Below are positions 45,938 to 54,179 of a stretch of 64,000 bases of DNA, one piece after another. The stretch comes from Syntrophaceae bacterium UBA2280. Its GTDB lineage: Bacteria; Desulfobacterota; Syntrophia; Syntrophales; Smithellaceae. The notes under the pieces were generated by a model. It ran no database searches and was not told where the DNA came from. It saw only the letters and a program-made list of their open reading frames with translations. The DNA lies in the NCBI GenBank assembly GCA_002347685.1, contig DDWS01000001.1, positions 50,590 to 114,589 on the forward strand, given 5' to 3'. Each line of letters opens with the position of its first letter. Position 1 is the stretch's first letter. The translations under genes and the position numbers were made by a program.

Positions 45938-46535
45938 GGCTTTTGTGGTCCCCTGCCAGGTAGACATGGAGGTATCGGCGAAATGTGCGGATAGGCTCGG
46001 TGCTCTTGACCACTTTCATGTGCATGATCGCGCCTTCCAATCCATGGAAGATGAAGCGCGCCGTATCCTCCGTACTGAGTTCAAAGGGAACTTGCCCGCT
46101 TGATTTGGCCTCTTCCAGGCATGATTCAATCTGTGCGATAAAACCTTCAACAGCGTCCTGCAGACGCTGGCGCAATTCTTCATTGGTATCGGCCAGCTCC
46201 AGCGACAGATTGCCGATGGGGCAACCCAAAGTGGCTTTGCTTTTTTTGAAGGCGGACTCATAATAGTCCAAAAGCCCATTCAAGCGCTCAAGGGGCTCGA
46301 TGCCGTCATCACGCAAGTATCTGTCAAAAATTCCATCAATCGAACCCGTGAAGTGGTCGATTACCGCGCAGGCGAAATCGTCCTTGCTTGTGAAATAAAA
46401 ATAAAACGAACCTTTGGGAATGCCCGCAGCACCGAGAATCTGTTTCAGGCCCGTTGCCTTGTACCCCTGTGCATGAATTAACCGGGCGCCTTTGCTAAGG
46501 ATCTGATCGCGGGTTTTCATCTTCGTTGTTTTCAT
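45930..46535 (-). CDS. TetR-family repressor
   Basis: The 201-aa protein has the N-terminal TetR helix-turn-helix (ILSKGARLIHAQGYKATGLKQ, then AAGIPKGSFYFYFTSKDDF) and a helical ligand-binding domain resembling the YxaF/LmrA group. It is first in the minus-strand operon with hypA2, hypB and the permease, and probably represses it. The start at 46535 was chosen for family length. A matching palindrome lies about 100 bp upstream. Confidence 0.88.
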   Translation of the reverse strand: MKTTKMKTRDQILSKGARLIHAQGYKATGLKQILGAAGIPKGSFYFYFTSKDDFACAVIDHFTGSIDGIFDRYLRDDGIEPLERLNGLLDYYESAFKKSKATLGCPIGNLSLELADTNEELRQRLQDAVEGFIAQIESCLEEAKSSGQVPFELSTEDTARFIFHGLEGAIMHMKVVKSTEPIRTFRRYLHVYLAGDHKSHA

Positions 46536-46636
46536 CGTCAATCCGGCCTTTTTCAACTTTGCTTTACTTTCATGAAGGCCTCGAGCCTTCCTTTTTCCCG
46601 CAAAAACCATCAGCATTGACTTTTCACTTTCAATAA

Positions 46637-46651
46637 TAGACCGGTCGTCTA
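46637..46651. promoter_or_regulatory. TetR-type operator palindrome
   Basis: The 15-bp sequence TAGACCGGTCGTCTA has AGAC/GTCT arms around CGGTC. It resembles operators of YxaF/LmrA-type TetR repressors (TAGACC...). It lies upstream of the TetR gene and would fit autorepression of the operon. Confidence 0.6.
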
Positions 46652-46756
46652 GTTGTCAAGTGCTTTTTTTCACTAGGAGAATAAAGCATGAATGATTCTA
46701 TCTGCTGCATTTCATACTCCACAAGCCAGGACTTTTCCCGTTTTTATATAAATCAT

Positions 46757-46783
46757 TAAAGTTCTCCAGGGAAATGCCGAATA
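46757..46783 (+). promoter_or_regulatory. sigma-28 (FliA) type promoter for cheW-mcp
   Basis: TAAAGTTC, then 11 bp, then GCCGAATA. This matches the flagellar sigma-28 consensus TAAAGTTT-N11-GCCGATAA at 13 of 16 positions. It lies 83 bp before the cheW ATG, so chemotaxis genes here may be co-regulated with flagellar class III genes located elsewhere. Confidence 0.65.
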
Positions 46784-46865
46784 TTTAGATAAGGTGTAAG
46801 ATTTTCTCATCACAATATGGGCGAAGTCAAAACAAACAACGAAGCAGATTAAACAGGAGAAAACG

Positions 46866-47378
46866 ATGGAACAAACGACGAAAATCATGGATCAGGCGAT
46901 AAAGTCGGTAGCCGACAGGGAAGGGAAATACCTGACCTTCGCGCTGGCCGGAGAGGAATACGGCATCGGGATTCTCAAGGTGAAAGAAATCATCGGAATC
47001 ATGACGATTACGCCGGTGCCTCAAACGCCCGGATACATCAAAGGGGTGATCAACCTGCGAGGGAAAGTCATTCCCGTCATTGATCTGCGCTTGAAGTTCA
47101 ATATGGAATCAGCGGCTTATACTGAAAGAACCTGTATTATCGTTGTGGAGATCAGCAACAATGAGCATAAAATCATGATGGGCATCGTCGTGGATTCCGT
47201 CTCCGAGGTGCTCAACATCAGGCAAGGCGAGATTGCGGACACACCCGCTTTCGGCTCCAGAGTCGATACAGCCTACATCCTGGGGATGGCAAAGATGGGC
47301 GGAGGCGTAAAAATTCTGCTGGATATCGACCGTGTCCTGAGCGACCATGAATTTCAGAATGTTACCCGCGCGGCATAG
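46866..47378 (+). CDS. cheW: chemotaxis coupling protein
   Basis: CheW links chemoreceptors to the CheA kinase. The 170-aa protein has the SH3-like core with YLTFALAGEEYGIGILKVKE, the conserved GYIKGVINLRGKVIPVIDLR and the ILLDIDRVL end. It lies directly before a chemoreceptor gene, and a sigma-28 type promoter precedes it. Confidence 0.95.
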   Translation: MEQTTKIMDQAIKSVADREGKYLTFALAGEEYGIGILKVKEIIGIMTITPVPQTPGYIKGVINLRGKVIPVIDLRLKFNMESAAYTERTCIIVVEISNNEHKIMMGIVVDSVSEVLNIRQGEIADTPAFGSRVDTAYILGMAKMGGGVKILLDIDRVLSDHEFQNVTRAA

Positions 47379-47412
47379 TCAATCAATGCATAAAAAGGAT
47401 GGGGAGGAAAAT

Positions 47413-48924
47413 ATGCTGAACAAATTAAAACTTTCTACGAAAATTATAATGCTTGGGACTGTCATTATTATTGCCTTTGCCCTGGTTTTTGTCTGGGTGG
47501 TTCCTAGGGTAAATAAAAACATGTATGATGCAAAATATTTAATGACAAAAAATGTGGTGGAAGCGGCGTGGGGGGTTTTGGATTATTATTCAAAGCAGAC
47601 CAAAACGAATGCCATGACTCCAGAAGAAGCCAAACAAAGGGCCATGGAGGCGATTAAAAATCTACGCTATGCCGATAATGAGTATTTCTGGATCAATGAC
47701 ACGGCACCCAAGATGGTAATGCATCCGATTAACGCGGCATTGGACGGCAAGGATTTGTCGGATTACAAAGATCCCAATGGCAAACTGCTTTTTGTCGCGA
47801 TGGTTAATGTCTGCAAGAAGGATGGAGAAGGCTTCGTCGATTATGAATGGCCGAAACCAGGAGAAACAAAGCCTGTGCCGAAGATCTCCTACGTTAAATC
47901 TTTTCCGGAATGGGGATGGATTATTGGTTCCGGGATCTATCTCGATGATGTACAAAAGGAGATATCCACGATCATCTATGCTATTTCCGGTGTTGCTTGC
48001 TTCATTGCCTTTATCGGTTTGGGGCTGGCATTTTTCATGGCTCGTTCCATCACCAGACCTATCAACCGGGTAGTCTCCGGCCTGACGGACGGAGCCGATC
48101 AGGTTGCTTCAGCCGCATCTCAAGTCTCTTCGTCAAGCCAGGCCCTGGCGGAAGGAGCGTCCGAACAGGCCGCGTCTCTCGAGGAAACCTCCTCATCCAT
48201 GGAAGAAATGTCTTCCATCACCAGGCAGAACGCCGATAACGCCGGCCAAGCCAAAGCGATGATGGAGGATGCCAAAAACATTGTTGATAAAGTCAGCGGG
48301 CATATGAATGAAATGAGCAAGGCCATTGTGGAAATTACCAAAACCAGCGAAGAGACCTCCAAGATCATCAAAACCATTGATGAAATCGCTTTCCAGACCA
48401 ATCTTCTGGCACTCAATGCGGCCGTGGAAGCAGCCCGCGCGGGAGAAGCCGGAGCAGGTTTTGCCGTGGTGGCCAATGAGGTGAGGAATCTGGCCGGGCG
48501 GGCAGCCGATGCGGCCAAGAACACGAACAGTCTCATTGAGAATACCATCAAGGCGGTGAAGAACGGAAATGAACTGACCTTAAAGACCCAGGACGCCTTT
48601 AAGGAAAACATCGCTATTTCCGGCAAGATCAGCCAGCTCATTGATGAAATCGCCGTGGCCTCCCAGGAACAGGCCAAAGGCATCTCGGAAGTGGGCACCG
48701 CCATCAGCGAAATGAACGGCGTCACCCAGCAGACGGCGGCCAGCGCCGAAGAATCGGCAAGCGCCTCCGAAGAGCTCAATGCCCAGGCGGAACAAATGAA
48801 AAGCTACGTGGCAGATTTAAGCGCGGTTGTAGGCGGGCATCGTCCGGTCAGTCCAATCAGCCGGGTGAGCCTGACGACGACAGACCAAAGGCATCCGGGA
48901 CACCGCCGAAGAAGAAATCCCTGA
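47413..48924 (+). CDS. methyl-accepting chemotaxis protein, frameshifted tail
   Basis: The 503-aa product has two membrane helices (residues about 10-30 and 190-215) around a periplasmic single-Cache domain (YFWINDTAPKMVMHP, then WGWIIGSGIYLDDV), then HAMP and the signalling hairpin with EIAFQTNLLALNAAVEAARAG. The frame ends in a Pro- and Arg-rich tail that looks unnatural. A +2 frame from about 48857 continues as QSNQPGEPDDDRPKAS... to a stop at 49127-49129, including PLEDGDL near the end, which resembles a normal receptor tail. I therefore infer a frameshift at about 48845-48860. Confidence 0.85.
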   Translation: MLNKLKLSTKIIMLGTVIIIAFALVFVWVVPRVNKNMYDAKYLMTKNVVEAAWGVLDYYSKQTKTNAMTPEEAKQRAMEAIKNLRYADNEYFWINDTAPKMVMHPINAALDGKDLSDYKDPNGKLLFVAMVNVCKKDGEGFVDYEWPKPGETKPVPKISYVKSFPEWGWIIGSGIYLDDVQKEISTIIYAISGVACFIAFIGLGLAFFMARSITRPINRVVSGLTDGADQVASAASQVSSSSQALAEGASEQAASLEETSSSMEEMSSITRQNADNAGQAKAMMEDAKNIVDKVSGHMNEMSKAIVEITKTSEETSKIIKTIDEIAFQTNLLALNAAVEAARAGEAGAGFAVVANEVRNLAGRAADAAKNTNSLIENTIKAVKNGNELTLKTQDAFKENIAISGKISQLIDEIAVASQEQAKGISEVGTAISEMNGVTQQTAASAEESASASEELNAQAEQMKSYVADLSAVVGGHRPVSPISRVSLTTTDQRHPGHRRRRNP

Positions 48925-49124
48925 AAGCCATCGCCGCCCCGCTAAAACAGGCGGGAGCGACATTTGCCAGGACGAAGGCTGTCGACCCGAAACAGGTCAT
49001 TCCCCTGGAGGACGGGGATTTAAGGATTTCTGATTCCAATGCCGAATCAAAGCATCCGGGAATCATCAAGCGGCTGATTGCCATCACAACCGCGCCACAT
49101 CAGATCGGCAGGGGGGTGACAACA

Positions 49125-49781
49125 TCATGACCCAAATGGTTTGTTGAAGCTTTTGTCCAAAACACCATTCGCTTCCAACTGCGCATCCCACAGCGCCTGA
49201 TTGATAAAAGGGATGACCTGCGCCATATTTTCGGATGTCAGATGTTCGGGCCGGGCAAGTTTCTCGAGAATTGCCGCATCGAATGCTCCCGTCTTCCCGA
49301 ATTCCAAACCGAGCAGGTTATAATACTGATAGTACTTGTCGGTCAGGAAGGTGGGTTGAATGTCGAGCCCCTCGCAACCGCCTTTCAAAATGGCGCCCAA
49401 ATAGCGGCAACCCATTCTGCGCGAGAATTTTTCGCAGTACCTTTCAACGTATCGGTTGTGCGACGTTTCCGGAAAGCCGCACTGGATGACAAATCCAAGG
49501 GCAGGGTTGTCTGATCTGCCGACGTAAGGCTGCAACTTTTCGAGAAACGCCTTGACGCTGCCGGGCATGGCGTCGACATACAGCGGAAAGCCGATGATGA
49601 CGGTTTGTGCTGCGGCAAATTTTTCCGCAAGGTCCGCGAGGCTGCGCCTGTTCTTCGTGAGGTATTCCATATCACAGGTATTGCCTTCGGTCTGAAGGAA
49701 TCCTCTGATAAAATGACCCATAAGCCTTCCAGTGTTGCTCTGAGTGCCCCGCGGGGAACCGTTAATGAACATCAAGCGCAT
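49125..49781 (-). CDS. NADPH-dependent FMN reductase family protein (a)
   Basis: A flavodoxin-like fold is indicated by MFINGSPRG at the start (phosphate loop) and IIGFPLYVDAMPGSVKAFLE in the middle. Such proteins reduce quinones, nitro compounds or iron-sulfur partners with FMN. The 218-aa product overlaps the next flavoprotein gene by 20 bp on the same strand. The substrate is unknown. Confidence 0.8.
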   Translation of the reverse strand: MRLMFINGSPRGTQSNTGRLMGHFIRGFLQTEGNTCDMEYLTKNRRSLADLAEKFAAAQTVIIGFPLYVDAMPGSVKAFLEKLQPYVGRSDNPALGFVIQCGFPETSHNRYVERYCEKFSRRMGCRYLGAILKGGCEGLDIQPTFLTDKYYQYYNLLGLEFGKTGAFDAAILEKLARPEHLTSENMAQVIPFINQALWDAQLEANGVLDKSFNKPFGS

Positions 49782-50313
49782 TTTGAACCTCATCCACGGG
49801 TGTGTCGATGAACTTTACAAAGCCCAATGACGATCTCACATTGATGGCCTCTCTGCGGAAAAGATCGGTTACGATGGCGATATCTTCAGCATCGGTGAAG
49901 GGTTCCTTCTCCAGCAAAAATGAAACGACCGGATAGTTTTCATAACGCTTTTTATGATGTACTTCTTTGTCGATCGCCTCAAGATGGGGGTGAACCAGCG
50001 GGATATTTCTGTCCATGGCGTTTTTGAGCGTTGCGCTTAAAAACCCCATCACCAGAGGGGAGGCAAGAATCACATGGTCTGACGCAATGTATTGCCTGCT
50101 GACTTCACGTCCGTCATCCTCAATGATGCAGGTACCCGGATCTTTGACCCAGCAGTGAAAACAGCCCGTGCAGGGCCTTATTTTCATATCCCTGAGGACA
50201 AGGACCCGGACCTCGTTTCCGGCTGACTCAAGCCCGGCCGCAAGACGAATGACATACCGGTCGATCTCGTCGTGATCGTGGTATGGATTTCCGTTGATCA
50301 ACAAATACTTCAA
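49762..50313 (-). CDS. NADPH-dependent FMN reductase family protein (b)
   Basis: This flavodoxin-fold protein of 183 aa starts with YLLINGNPYHDHDE and has CTGCFHCWVKDPGTC, an extra Cys cluster common in iron-sulfur flavoproteins, followed by HVILASPLVMGFLSATLKNAMD. It may carry an additional metal or cluster. It is upstream of the related gene (a), probably by duplication. Confidence 0.8.
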   Translation of the reverse strand: MKYLLINGNPYHDHDEIDRYVIRLAAGLESAGNEVRVLVLRDMKIRPCTGCFHCWVKDPGTCIIEDDGREVSRQYIASDHVILASPLVMGFLSATLKNAMDRNIPLVHPHLEAIDKEVHHKKRYENYPVVSFLLEKEPFTDAEDIAIVTDLFRREAINVRSSLGFVKFIDTPVDEVQNALDVH

Positions 50314-50352
50314 TGGCGGCTCCTCCTTATCATCACCATGGCCTCTTCCAGC

Positions 50353-51807
50353 TCAATCAAGAGACGGCACAAACACAATCTCACGGGGAACTTTATAGGA
50401 AGAAAGGTATACCCGGCAATGCCGTATGATTTCCTTTTCATCGGCGTCAAAACCCGGCTTTGTCACAATGAGCGCCTTGACAATCTCCCCGCGCATGAGG
50501 TCTGTCCGGCCGACCACTTTCGATGCAGCCAGGGCGGGATGCATATTCAGCACCAGCTCCACATCTCCGGGATAAACGTTAAAACCGCTGGTAATGATCA
50601 TCCTTTTTTTCAAACCGACCAGAAAAACGTATCCTTCTCCATCCATATAGGCAAGATCGCCCGAGTGGAGCCATCCCCCGCGCATCACCCGGGCAGTGGC
50701 CTCCTGATCTTTATAATAACCCTGCATCACCACATCACCGCGAATGACAAGCTCACCTGTGACACCGGCTTGAACCTCCCTGCCGGCTTCGTCGAAGACC
50801 TTTGCTTCGACACCGGGAAGGCTTGTGCCGATGGAGCCTGGTTTCTGCTTGATTGAGGGCATCGTGAAAACACAGCAAGGCGAGGTTTCCGTTAATCCGT
50901 ATCCTTCCAGCACCCGGATGCCCAAATGTTTTTCCAGCTCGGGGAAATATTCCGGCGGCATGGCCGACCCGCCGGTAATCCCAAAACGCAACGAGGAAAG
51001 ATCGTACTCGGCGCGTCTCGAGTAAAACAGCATGCCCATAAACAGTCGCGGAACGGCGGCCAGATAGGTCACCTTCTCATTTTGAATCGAGGTGAACACC
51101 CCCTCCATCGTGGAACTCTCCATAAGGACGATGCCGGCTCCCACGTAGATCGGCGAAAGCATGTTTACGGAGGCCCCAAAGGAGTGAAAAAGGGGAATAA
51201 CGGCCAGGCAGCGATCGTTTTGTGTTCCCTGAAAGACCTTTTGCAGCAAAACCGCCTGGGTTTTCAGGTTATCGAACGTTAAAACAGCCCCCAGAGCCTT
51301 GCCCGTCAGGCCCGATGAGTAGATCATCACAGCCGGGTCGCTGCCGGCGAAATCAGGGACGTCCATTGTCTCGGGGCCGTTTTCGACAATCTCTCCAAAA
51401 GGAGATCCGGCATCCAAACCGCTGGTGACAATCAGGTGCCGCAAGTTCGGAAGCCGGCCCTGAATTTCACGGAAACGTTTGGACAGGCTTTCCGTCGTGA
51501 TCAGGACATACGCGTCACTGTCCTCGATGACGTGCAAAAGCTCGTAGGAGGTTGACATGGAATTCACCGTCACGGCAACGGCGCCCAACCGGATGGAGGC
51601 GAAATAGGATATGATGAATTCCGGACAGTTAGGAAGCATGATGGCGACTTTGTCGCCTTTTTGAATGCCGAGCCCCTTCAGATGGATGGCCAGGGCGTTG
51701 ACAAACCGGTTGAGCTGTCTGTAGGATATTTCATTTCCCTTATAGAGGATGGCTGCATTTTCCGAATAATTCTGAGCTGTTTCTTGAAGCATGGATGCCA
51801 CATTCAT
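50353..51807 (-). CDS. AMP-forming acyl-CoA synthetase-like protein, A10 motif absent
   Basis: The 484-aa protein belongs to the ANL adenylating family: an N-terminal domain with GYGLTETSPCCVFTMPS, a hinge with GWLHSGDLAYMDGEGY, and the C-terminal YKVPREIVFV strand. The frame ends four residues later, before the family's A10 motif PKxxxGK, so the catalytic Lys for adenylation is missing. The P-loop reads SSGLTGKALGA where SSGTTGxPKGV is usual. The protein may do only thioester formation, or be inactive. It is separate from the ADP-forming ligase gene upstream. Confidence 0.75.
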   Translation of the reverse strand: MNVASMLQETAQNYSENAAILYKGNEISYRQLNRFVNALAIHLKGLGIQKGDKVAIMLPNCPEFIISYFASIRLGAVAVTVNSMSTSYELLHVIEDSDAYVLITTESLSKRFREIQGRLPNLRHLIVTSGLDAGSPFGEIVENGPETMDVPDFAGSDPAVMIYSSGLTGKALGAVLTFDNLKTQAVLLQKVFQGTQNDRCLAVIPLFHSFGASVNMLSPIYVGAGIVLMESSTMEGVFTSIQNEKVTYLAAVPRLFMGMLFYSRRAEYDLSSLRFGITGGSAMPPEYFPELEKHLGIRVLEGYGLTETSPCCVFTMPSIKQKPGSIGTSLPGVEAKVFDEAGREVQAGVTGELVIRGDVVMQGYYKDQEATARVMRGGWLHSGDLAYMDGEGYVFLVGLKKRMIITSGFNVYPGDVELVLNMHPALAASKVVGRTDLMRGEIVKALIVTKPGFDADEKEIIRHCRVYLSSYKVPREIVFVPSLD

Positions 51808-51948
51808 AACAGGCGGGTTTCTCCTTCCGATACATTGCCCCTCTTAACACGCCGCATCATCTTATTTCAATCGAATATCTGCGAATTTTTCCTGCCCCTC
51901 ATTGTTTTTTACATCACCTTTCTGTCACACCGGCACGCCATTCTTGAA

Positions 51949-54039
51949 TCATCCCTTCGATTTTTTTATGACCGTTCCATCCACCGCCGCGGGTTTTCCC
52001 TGATGGACCACCAGCGGGTTGATGTCAATTTGATCGATCTCAGGACACGCAGCCGCCAGATCGCCCAGAGCAACCAGAATATCCGCCATCGCCTTTATGT
52101 CCAGCGGCTTTAGGCCGCGAAAACCCTGCAGCAGTTTTTTTGCGGAAATGCGTCCCATCATCTCTTTGGCCGTAGCGACCGAAAGCGGCGCCGGGGCGAA
52201 GACAACATCCTTTTGCAGCTCGGAAAAAATGCCGCCCAGACCGAACATCACGCAGGGGCCAAACTGTTCATCGCGCAGAACGCCGGCAATAAGTTCGTAT
52301 TCGACGGGCATCTGACGCTGCATCAGAATCCGTCCCTTCCCTTTCATACGCCGGGTCAAATCGGCAAATGACTTTTTGAGCGCGGCAGGCGAAGAAATCC
52401 CTAACATGACCAATCCCGCTTCCGTCTTGTGTACGGCGCCTTCCAGCAGGCCTTTGAGAACAAGGGGAAAGCCCATCTTGCGCGCGGCGGATACCGCGGC
52501 GGCGGCAGATTCGACAATTCTTTCTTCAACCACCGGAATACCGACGGCTTTGAAAAGCTGCTTGCTTGTAAATTCATCCCAGACACGCCGGGGATTTCCC
52601 GCCAGGAGGGATAAGGCCTTCGGCGGGATCTTCCGCGGCCGGCCGGCTACAATGAGCCTGGATGCTTTTTTGCGCGGCGTATAACGCGACGCGTAAGCCA
52701 GGCATTCGACCGCGCGGTAAAGCTCGCCGTGCACGGGGATCGCGGCATCCTGTGCCTCGCGCTTGAAGGCTTTCAGCGCGTCGCGCCGGCCGATAACCCA
52801 CAGAATCAGAACCTTCCCCTCCCGGTCCGCCGCGTCCTTAAACGTCTTGAGCTGATCGTAATTGGGGTACAGACCGACAAAGAAGTGCAAAAAGATCACG
52901 TCCACCTTCGGATCTTTCACAACCGCGCGAAACGCGCTGTCGTAGGCGGCAGTGGGGCCTTTGAGGGCGAAGGCGGGAAACATGTCCACCGGATTGGAAG
53001 CGGGAAGCCAGTCGGGGAAAACCGACGCCAGATCCTTTTTCGTCGAATCCGACAGATCCGCTACGCGAAGCCCCTGCTGTTCGAGAAGATCGCAAGACAA
53101 AATCCCTGCGCCGCCGCTGAACGTCACAATGGCCGTCCTGCAATGCGCGGGCGTCTTCCCGATCATGGCCAGCGCGCGGGCGACTTCCATCATCTGCTGA
53201 AAATCGCGCGCGAGCGTCACGCCGGCAAGCGTAAAAAGGGAATCCTGCAGGCGGGCGTCGCCCGCGAGGCTCGAGGTGTGCGACAGGGCGGCTTTCGCGC
53301 CGGCCCGGCTCTTCCCGCCCTTGAGCAGCACAATCGGTTTTCGGGCAGAAGCTGCCAGTTCCAGAAATTTGCGCCCCCGGACAATTGATTCCAGATACAG
53401 GGCAACGGCGTCCGTATCGTCATCTTCGAGCAGATATTCCAGCACGTCGCATTCGTCGATATCCATTTTATTGCCGATCGAACAGGCCTTGCCCACGCCA
53501 ACGGCGCGCTCGCTCATCAGGTCCGCCAGAAATCCGGCAGAGAGCATGCCGCTCTGGACGACCATGGAAATGCGGCCGTCCACCAAACCATCCTCATAGA
53601 TCCTGGGGTGCATGAAGGTAAAAAAATACCTTTTCGGAATATCCACCAGCCCCATGCAGTTGGGCCCCCAGAGCCGGATGCCCCGGTCACGGGCCACAGC
53701 CAGGCAGCGCTGCTGAAGCGCACGGCCTTCCTGCCCGGTTTCGGCAAATCCCGCGCTCTCGATGATGACGCGCAAAATGCCTTTGCGGCCGCAGGACTCA
53801 ATGGCCCCGGGCACCGCCGGGGCAGGCACAATGATGATGGCCAGATCCACCGGGCCGGGAATGGCTTCCACGGTCGGGTAGCAGGGCAGGCCGGCAATCT
53901 CCGCGTAACCGGGATTCACAGGATAGATGGGTCTCGTGAAGCCGTATTTGAGGTTGGTGATAATCTGTCCACCCAGGCTGCCTTCGCGGGGACTCGCACC
54001 GATGACGGCAATGGACCCGGGTGAGAAAAATGTTTTCAT
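51949..54039 (-). CDS. ADP-forming acyl-CoA synthetase (fused alpha-beta)
   Basis: These enzymes make ATP from acyl-CoA, ADP and phosphate, or run in reverse. The 696-aa protein fuses both subunits: a CoA-binding Rossmann domain (AVIGASPREGSLGGQ), a ligase domain with the phosphohistidine site SHTSSLAGD, and a C-terminal ATP-grasp domain (MGFPLVLKGLLEGAVHKTEAG and then LVALGDLAAACPEIDQIDIN). The acyl group is not shown by sequence. In syntrophic anaerobes such enzymes conserve energy from acids. The first 140 bp upstream include a palindrome that may be an operator. Confidence 0.88.
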   Translation of the reverse strand: MKTFFSPGSIAVIGASPREGSLGGQIITNLKYGFTRPIYPVNPGYAEIAGLPCYPTVEAIPGPVDLAIIIVPAPAVPGAIESCGRKGILRVIIESAGFAETGQEGRALQQRCLAVARDRGIRLWGPNCMGLVDIPKRYFFTFMHPRIYEDGLVDGRISMVVQSGMLSAGFLADLMSERAVGVGKACSIGNKMDIDECDVLEYLLEDDDTDAVALYLESIVRGRKFLELAASARKPIVLLKGGKSRAGAKAALSHTSSLAGDARLQDSLFTLAGVTLARDFQQMMEVARALAMIGKTPAHCRTAIVTFSGGAGILSCDLLEQQGLRVADLSDSTKKDLASVFPDWLPASNPVDMFPAFALKGPTAAYDSAFRAVVKDPKVDVIFLHFFVGLYPNYDQLKTFKDAADREGKVLILWVIGRRDALKAFKREAQDAAIPVHGELYRAVECLAYASRYTPRKKASRLIVAGRPRKIPPKALSLLAGNPRRVWDEFTSKQLFKAVGIPVVEERIVESAAAAVSAARKMGFPLVLKGLLEGAVHKTEAGLVMLGISSPAALKKSFADLTRRMKGKGRILMQRQMPVEYELIAGVLRDEQFGPCVMFGLGGIFSELQKDVVFAPAPLSVATAKEMMGRISAKKLLQGFRGLKPLDIKAMADILVALGDLAAACPEIDQIDINPLVVHQGKPAAVDGTVIKKSKG

Positions 54040-54071
54040 GCAGGCACGCTCCGGAATGAAAGAATCTATAT

Positions 54072-54089
54072 AAACTAATCTGTTAGTTT
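54072..54089. promoter_or_regulatory. perfect palindrome upstream of ADP-forming ligase
   Basis: AAACTAA-TCTG-TTAGTTT, a 7-bp arm inverted repeat with a 4-bp spacer, lies 33 bp before the ligase start and 91 bp before the divergent HD gene. It looks like an operator for a dimeric repressor such as a TetR or MarR protein. It differs from the TAGACC palindrome of the hyp operon. Confidence 0.55.
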
Positions 54090-54179
54090 GGTATCACATT
54101 GATGGAATCTGTCAATGCGTTTGTCATCCGCCCATCAATAAATTTGATATTTGAGAGGGAATATTGTAAACAAATAGAT

